Positions 57,056 through 64,000 of a stretch of DNA of 64,000 bases are shown here, piece after piece (the first letter of the stretch is position 1; the number at the start of each line of letters is the position of its first letter). This DNA is from Liolophura sinensis (lineage: Eukaryota > Mollusca > Polyplacophora > Chitonida > Chitonidae), in the NCBI RefSeq assembly GCF_032854445.1, contig NC_088302.1, positions 25,941,080 through 26,005,079 on the forward strand. The letters run 5' to 3'. The notes below the pieces were generated by a model. The model worked only from the letters and a program-made list of their open reading frames with translations, searched no databases and was not told the origin of the DNA. The position numbers and the translations under genes were made by a program.

Positions 57056-60000
57056 CTGCTAAATCCGGCTACAGCTCTAATTTAAACCAGTTTTACCATC
57101 GCAATAGGTTGTCACGAGTTGATGGCCTATACAGTAAACGTCGAACCAAAATAATAGACCTAAATAGTGGTGAAGTGTATAATAATGCTGGAGCAACAGT
57201 GAATCATTGGTATTAAGTGCAAGAGATGACTACACTTGTGCGTTAAAGGGCTGTTATTTTGTATAAATACGACATAATTATTATGACGGAACTCAAACAC
57301 CGTGCATGAGGTAGAAAATACGCCCTCTGTAAACATATAAACTTTGGTTAGGCCTACTAAGGGCAGCTTTATAACCGTTATGTCGGTTTTACCAGGGCGG
57401 CCCAGGAAATCATTCCTTTAAAACCCTTTAAGCCGATGTGTTACTTTTCACACTGTAAAGATCACGAGGAGTGATCACAACGATCACAAGAGTTATCTGA
57501 TCACTTTTAAGAAGCGTTTTTGTTTTAGCACTCCTCAAAGTATTCACATTCCAACTTCACTGAAAGTTTGTTAATCAACATCTTAAACCAACACTTAAAA
57601 CATGGTTTTAAAAAATTTAAGTCCTTTAATGGAACATGGAATATAAAAACAGGTCAGATACATGTAACATTTACAGCTGCAGTCACTGGTCGTGATATTT
57701 ACAGCCTTAAAGGTAACACTTACATTCAAGTTTTAAGGGAGGATACGTGTTTATAAACAGTGTACAGCGCACAAATGACATAAGCTCTTTACCAACGGCA
57801 ACCGACATGTCATTCTTTCAAGAAATAGTTCATAGCAAACGTGACACTAAACAATGGAACACTTTGCCCTTGATTTACATAAGCCTTTCGCTTCATTCCA
57901 GCACACACATACAATTTGTGGCAGCAGTATAGCATAAAATGAAACTAAATACCTCCCATGCGCATATCAGTCGTCTAGTACTGTATATTCAAAACCTATG
58001 TTGTGTTATAGGTTTTATGCCCCCTGTTTTTGAACATTTGGGACGTCAACCGAGGCAAAATGTTCTTGGTGTCCAAAACAAGTGTATAGAGTTTACTATT
58101 ATGAATTAAAAAATTATTCTAACTGCATTTTATTTTTTGCATTAATGTGTTAGTCCAACCTGTTGATGTGTAGAGCTTAATTGTGGTGTTAGGTGTGGTG
58201 TTAAATATCAGTGTGAACTTTTTCCTACCTTCTTGTTGTTTTAAAGAAAAATAAGTGTTGACGTCGCGTTCCGAACTGGAGAAATCTCATGGAATTCCTT
58301 GGAAGAAATTCACGACTCTACAGAGTAAAATGCCCTGTAGTATGTGCTGTCATCTGCTTGTAGTAGTTCTACATGTAATGGGCCGAAGCGCAAATTCAAC
58401 GCGTCAATATTAAATGATTAATTTAACACTGTAGGGGTAATTACTTTGTAATTATATGTAATAACGCTGTAGTTTGTCCTTATATAGACCATCATGAGGA
58501 TTTGTCAGGAAAAGAGAATAAGTGGTGGTCCCTTGATGGCAATTAAATCACTGAAGTATGCATATGAGCGAAGATCCAAAAATTAACTCACGTTAATTAA
58601 CATACAATTAACCATACAGTACAATATTGTTATATTGACAGAGTAAAGACATATACAGCTCTGTTTGGAGTAGACGTTATACCATCTCTGTATGTTGTTA
58701 TATTAAAAGAAAGCATATGGTCTAGACACGACTCAAAATCAATTAATGTAGTTTTCAATAGAAATTTAAAAAATACCCATTCAGATCTTGTTTTGAAAGT
58801 TGAAATCCTTTTATACTTTATCACCCACTGCATGGAAGTAACCCTAAGTCAAAACTCTTCTTATGGAGTCGACATCAGGACACCCTATCGAGCAGCACTA
58901 AATCCGGGATAAATGTTAGCACAAAGCTAGAGCATGTCACGGGGAAGTGAAATATGTCTTCGGCATGCGGGAGGAGGCCTGTATGTGACCTTTGTTCGTG
59001 TTCACAATTTAATATGTTTGAACGTTAGTTCACTACCTGGAAACCTCTTGAGATCCACATGCTATTTCCTGCTATGCATGCCAGATTATTACAGTTTGAA
59101 CAATAGTACATTTCCTTTAATGTAAACAAATCAAAACTTGTTAAACTGTGAAGTGGCGTGTTTATATAGGTCGTTTCCGATTAAGTCGTTGTATTTATTA
59201 TTTTATTTGTGATAAGTCTGTGGTTGACTGTTTGGTTGACATCTCTCTCTGACATCCTATCCGCGTGTAATACGTGCGGTACTGCACATTTAGCACACAC
59301 GTCATGGGGTAGAATGGGGACTCGCACCAGGATATTAACACACGCCTAGATATGGTAAATAAGACTGGAACTCGTGAGCGTTTTAGCTATGCATAACCAA
59401 TTCTATACACAAAAGTTTGTCTTTGATATCACCCAGTGAAATTGTAGCCTGCAGGATGCAGCAAGGCCGAGCCACATACATGGCGGTGAATTGTACGTCG
59501 AACCATGGGTAATGTACGCTGACAGTATAGTATACGCAACAAGTATAATAGGCCTACGGTTTTATGACTGTCTCCAACCAAAGCACACATGCATGGACAT
59601 GTTTCACTTGCTTTGTATACTGTTAATAATGGAAAGCGACCCGCTCTGACAGGATCTCAGTATGCTATGTTTAAGTAGATAAAATTAACACATATTAAGC
59701 CTCTATAAGTAGGGCAAATAGAACGAAGGTCGGCCTGACGAACAGTTAGGTCATCAAGTGTGCATAATAATGTGAATACATATCAAACTGTAAAAGCTGC
59801 ACTCCAAAGAGATTTGTATACAAATAAGATAACAAGTTTAAATTTCAAATAAGTTTAGATATCTATAGCTTGGCCCAGCACATACACTACGCAGCATCTG
59901 TGTTCATGTGTGGTGTGTATTATGTACAGGTAAAAGGATATGCATTCCGTGAAAAGGCATGAAGAAATTTGACCTGTACCGAAGTGGGTATTTGTGAATC

Positions 60001-60850
60001 CATGTTCCTTGACTGTAGACCATTTACCTACAACACAACAGACTGTCGTTACTGCCGCGTTCCAACCGTTAAGCAGACTCGTGTCCTGGAAACCCAATCA
60101 CGACTTATCACCCAGCTCGAACTGAAGAAAATGATTTAACGCCGATGTCCCTTAAATATATACACAAGGCACATGCTTCAACAGAGAAAGCCTTTAGAAA
60201 AAGTGCTCTTTCAGCAACAAGGAAGAAATGGTACACTGAAGTCGCTACATCATTAAATGTTATATTTATTGAACGCTACATGTACAAAAACACGTGTCAC
60301 ATAACTGCCGTTCATCGTCTACTATATTTGTCAATACCTATATATCGCTCGTCCGCATGTGATAACGAAATAAAAAAAAAAACGTGCTAAATAATTCAAC
60401 GTCAATGACAGTGTTTGTTGCTAAATATACACTTGGCAAGCACTTTGTTCTCTACAAACCACCACCTCAAACATGGTCGCTTTGCATGGTTAGGAATGAT
60501 CTGTTATGCTACTTTTTAATTCATTTGCCGAGATATCAATTTAATATCTCTATTATGTATGCCTAAACAAGGCCCATTCCTTCCGAAAAGAAAACGTTTC
60601 TGCATTTACATGAACAGTTAGAATAAATCCCTGACTGAGGTAAATTAATAAGCGACCGAATTTCACTGATTACGTGTGGTCATTTCCCAACTATCACACT
60701 GTCGCCATTGCTCTGGTCTTACTCTATATGCTGTACCTCTTTAATTATGTTTACAATGATATAGATACCTCTGTATATCATAACTTTTATCCATGACGCG
60801 ACTGCCAGTCAATATCTTCTAAAACTGCTTTATTCTGCTTGAATAGTTTA
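57056..60850. other. intergenic, nothing firm
   Basis: Short frames only. A minus-strand block at about 60023-60090 has an acceptor (gggtttccag), about 19 open codons (DTSLLNGWNAAVTTV) and the donor gtag/gtaaat, and might be another leader exon. No DUOX exon, the gene that often lies beside DUOXA, was found. Confidence 0.35.
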
Positions 60851-60859
60851 TGGTAACAC

Positions 60860-61690
60860 TAGGCGCAATTTGTCTACCACACCGTTACAAATGGTTTACC
60901 ATACATTTACCACTGCTGTATCAGATCTCTACCACTGCTGAATCAGATATCTACCACTGGTGTATCAGAATATGGTATACCATGCTATCGCTGTGTCACA
61001 TATACCACTGGTCTACCATATTTTTACTACAGACCTATCAGATACATGTGTATGCCACTGGTCTACCGTAAGCATATCACTGGTCCACCATAGGTCTACC
61101 AAATGTCTATACAATTTGATCTATCATAATCTATCATTGATCTGCCATACGTATTCCATTTGCCCACCATACGTTTATCATTTATTTACCATACGCCTAT
61201 CAGTTGTCAAATGTACATCTACCCATAGTCTACCATACCTCTACCACTGATCTAACATACATTCTACCATATGTCTACTATATATATTGGTCTATCATTC
61301 GTCTATCCTTGATCTACAACACGTCCACCCTTGGTCTACCATACGTCTACCATTGGTATACCATAAGACTACCACGGATATTTCTGATATCTACCAATAG
61401 TCAAATATATATTTACATGTGCCTTTGTTCTCACATGCATATACTATCGACATACCATGCATCTACCATCGGTTTATCTTATATCTATAATTGGTCTATC
61501 CACCACTACCGTTTGTCTGTATTATACGTCTACCATTGGTCTATCACACGTCTAATACACTTTCACTTCGTACACATGTACTAAATAATCAATCATGTAT
61601 TCAAAATTATTCTAACACGCATGTACCGTAGGCCTATTAGCTTCTACCATTTATCTCTATTATACATCTATCATTGGTCTGCCACATGTG
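60860..61690. repeat. degenerate ~20-22-bp repeats (array edge)
   Basis: Variants of 'ccatacgtctaccattggtc' recur with spacing near 20-22 bp, with increasing order toward the right. They share the half-unit 'accatacatctaccattggt' with the 44-bp array that follows. Confidence 0.85.
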
Positions 61691-64000
61691 TTAACATACA
61701 TTTACCGTTTGTCTGCCACACGTCAGCCAGTTTGTTATCATACATTTACCATTCATCTGCTACATGTCAGCCAGTTTGTTACCACACATTTACCACTGAT
61801 CTACTAGACGTCAGCCAGTTTGTTACCATACATCTACCATTGATCTACTAGACGTCAGCCAGTTTGTTACCATACATCTACCATTGATCTGCCACATGTC
61901 AGCCAGTTTGTTGCCATACATCTACCATTGGTCTGCCACACGTCAGCCAGTTTGTTACCTTACATTTACTACTGATCTGCCACACGTCAGCCAGTTTGTT
62001 ACCATACATCTACCATTGGTGTGCCACACGTGTTACCATACATTTACCATTGGTCTGCCACACGTCAGCCAGTTTGTTACCATACATTTACCACTGGTCT
62101 GCCACACGTCGGCCAGTTTGTTACCATACATTTACCAATAGTCTGCCACACGTGAGTCAGTTTGTTACCATACATTTACCATTGGTCTGCCACACGTCAT
62201 CCAGTTTGTTACCATAAATCTACCACTGATCTGCCACACGTCAGCCAGTTTGTTACCATACATTTACCATTGATCTGCCACACGCCAGTCAGTTTGTTAC
62301 CATACATTTACCATTGATTTGCCACACGTCAGCCAGTTTGTTACCATATATTTACCATTGATCTGCCACACGTCGGCCAGTTTGTTACCATACATTTACC
62401 AATAGTCTGCCACACGTGAGTCAGTTTGTTACCATACATTTACCATTGGTCTGCCACACGTCATCCAGTTTGTTACCATAAATCTACCACTGATCTGCCA
62501 CACGTCAGCCAGTTTGTTACCATACATTTACCATTGATCTGCCACACGCCAGTCAGTTTGTTACCATACATTTACCATTGATTTGCCACACGTCAGCCAG
62601 TTTGTTACCATATATTTACCATTGATCTGCTACCCGTCAGCCAGTTTGTTACGATACATTTACCATTGGTCTGCCAAACGTCAGCCAGTTTGTTACCATC
62701 TACCATTGATCTGCCACACGTCAGCCAGTTTTTTACCATACATCTATCATTGGTCTGCCACACGTCAGCCAGTTTGTTACCATACATCTACCGTTGGTCT
62801 GCCACACGTCAGCCAGTTTGTTACCATACATTTACCACTGATTTGCCACACGTCAGCCAGTTTGATACCATACACCTACCATTGGTCTGCCACACGTCAG
62901 CCAGTTTGTTACCTTACATTTATCACTGATCTGCTACGCGTCACCCAGTTTGTTACCACACATCTACCATTGCTCTGCCACACGTCAGCCAGTTTGTTAC
63001 TATACATATACCATTGGTGTGCCACACGTGAGCCAGTTTGATGCCATACATTTACCACTGATCTGCCACACGTCAGCCAGTTTGTTACCATGCATTTACC
63101 ACTGATCTGCTACACGTTAGCCAGTTTGTTGCCATACATTTACCACTGATCTGCTACACGTCAGCCAATTTGTTACCATACATCTACCATTGGTCTGCTA
63201 CACGTCAGCCAGTTTGTTACCATAGATCTATCATTGATCTGCCACACGTCAGCCAGTTTGTTACCATACATCTATCATTGATCTGCCACACGTGAGCCAG
63301 TTTATTACCATACATCTACCATTGATCTGCTACACCTCAGCCAATTTGTCACCATACATCTATCATTGATCTGCTACCCGTCAGCCAGTTTGTTACCATA
63401 CATCTACCATTGGTCTGCCACACGTCAGCCAGTTTGTTACCATACATTTACCATTGATCTGCCACACGTCAGCCAATTTGATGCCATACATTTACCACTG
63501 ATCTGCTATACGTTAGCCAGTTTGTTGCCATACATTTACCACTGATCTGCCACACGTCAGCCAGTTTGTTACCATACATATACCATTGGTCTGCCACACG
63601 TCAGCCAGTTTGTTGCCATACATTTACCACTGACCTGCTACATGTCAGCCAGTTTGTTGCCATACATTTACCACTGACCTGCTACACGTCAGCCAGTTTG
63701 TTACCATACATCTACCACTGATCTGCCACACGTCAGCCAGTTTGTTACCATACATCTACCGTTGGTCTGCCACACGTCACCCAGTTTGTTACCATACATC
63801 TACCACTGATCTGCTACACGTCAGCCAATTTGTTACCATACATCTACCGTTGGTCTGCCACACGTGAGCCAGTTTGTTACCATACATCTACCGTTGGTCT
63901 GCTACACGTGAGCCAGTTTGTTACCATACATCTACCACTGGTCTGCTACACGTCAGCCAATTTGTTACCATACATCTACCGTTGGTCTGCCACACGTCAG
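61691..64000. repeat. 44-bp satellite array, runs off the edge
   Basis: Unit is gccacacgtcagccagtttg then ttaccatacatctaccattg then gtct, about 52 copies in the window with small variants. Each unit can be split into two 22-bp halves. All + frames are open over long stretches because the unit lacks + stops, so the frames (SATRQPVCYHTFT) are not genes. The array continues beyond 64000. Confidence 0.96.

Noticed and set aside
61691-64000. Several + frames rich in Ser, Pro, Cys and Tyr
   Set aside because: Same cause: the 44-bp unit has no + stops. No start context or non-repeat domain.
52187-64000. Arrays considered as CRISPR
   Set aside because: The units are contiguous without unique spacers, and this is animal DNA.

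Overview
The window is animal nuclear DNA, most likely from a mollusc. It is AT-rich and intron-rich and contains no operons. It carries at least 15 copies of a tRNA-headed SINE whose 3' body ends in a 'gagtacggcgtaaaacacc' block and an (AATA)n or poly-A tail. A second SINE-like family ends in an (ACTC)n tail. Both types are, to my knowledge, common in molluscan genomes; I cannot name a class or species from the sequence.

Three protein-coding loci can be supported. (1) On +, about 15.36-19.70 kb, is a STAND-type P-loop NTPase with C-terminal ankyrin-like repeats (nSTAND3-like). It has a Ser/Pro-rich first exon, a 1.5 kb phase-1 intron and one long second exon that is broken by about five single-base frame changes, so it is a pseudogene or carries assembly indels. 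Several small exon-like blocks at 5.6-13.9 kb have compatible splice phases and may be upstream exons or a separate gene. (2) On +, 29.75-39.13 kb, is an alpha-arrestin (ARRDC family) spread over six recognised exons; the first coding exon was not found. Its fifth recognised exon is preceded by two tandem partial copies of its own splice acceptor and 5' end. (3) On -, 56.07-48.97 kb, is a complete nine-exon dual oxidase maturation factor (DUOXA, about 418 aa). Every splice junction is phase-consistent, and a likely 5' UTR exon lies at 57.0 kb.

The rest is repeats. Tandem arrays with periods of 21-23 bp (or 44 = 2 x 22 bp) occur at 23.4, 27.9, 33.0, 52.2-54.1 and 60.9-64.0 kb. The 22-bp array lies inside a DUOXA intron and creates a long but spurious open frame. 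The 44-bp array runs off the right edge and contains a perfect 264-bp (six-unit) duplication. Decayed transposons include a Penelope-like reverse transcriptase (12.5 kb), a Crypton/DUF3504-type tyrosine recombinase (44.4-45.4 kb) and a composite element with direct and inverted copies (11.2-12.5 kb), part of which recurs at 41.1 kb.

Functionally, DUOXA is the partner of DUOX NADPH oxidase in epithelial H2O2 production, the nSTAND3/ankyrin locus belongs to a class of intracellular sensors, and the arrestin is a trafficking adaptor. They sit near each other but nothing shows that they act together. I saw no convincing free-standing tRNA gene, no rRNA and no CRISPR array.
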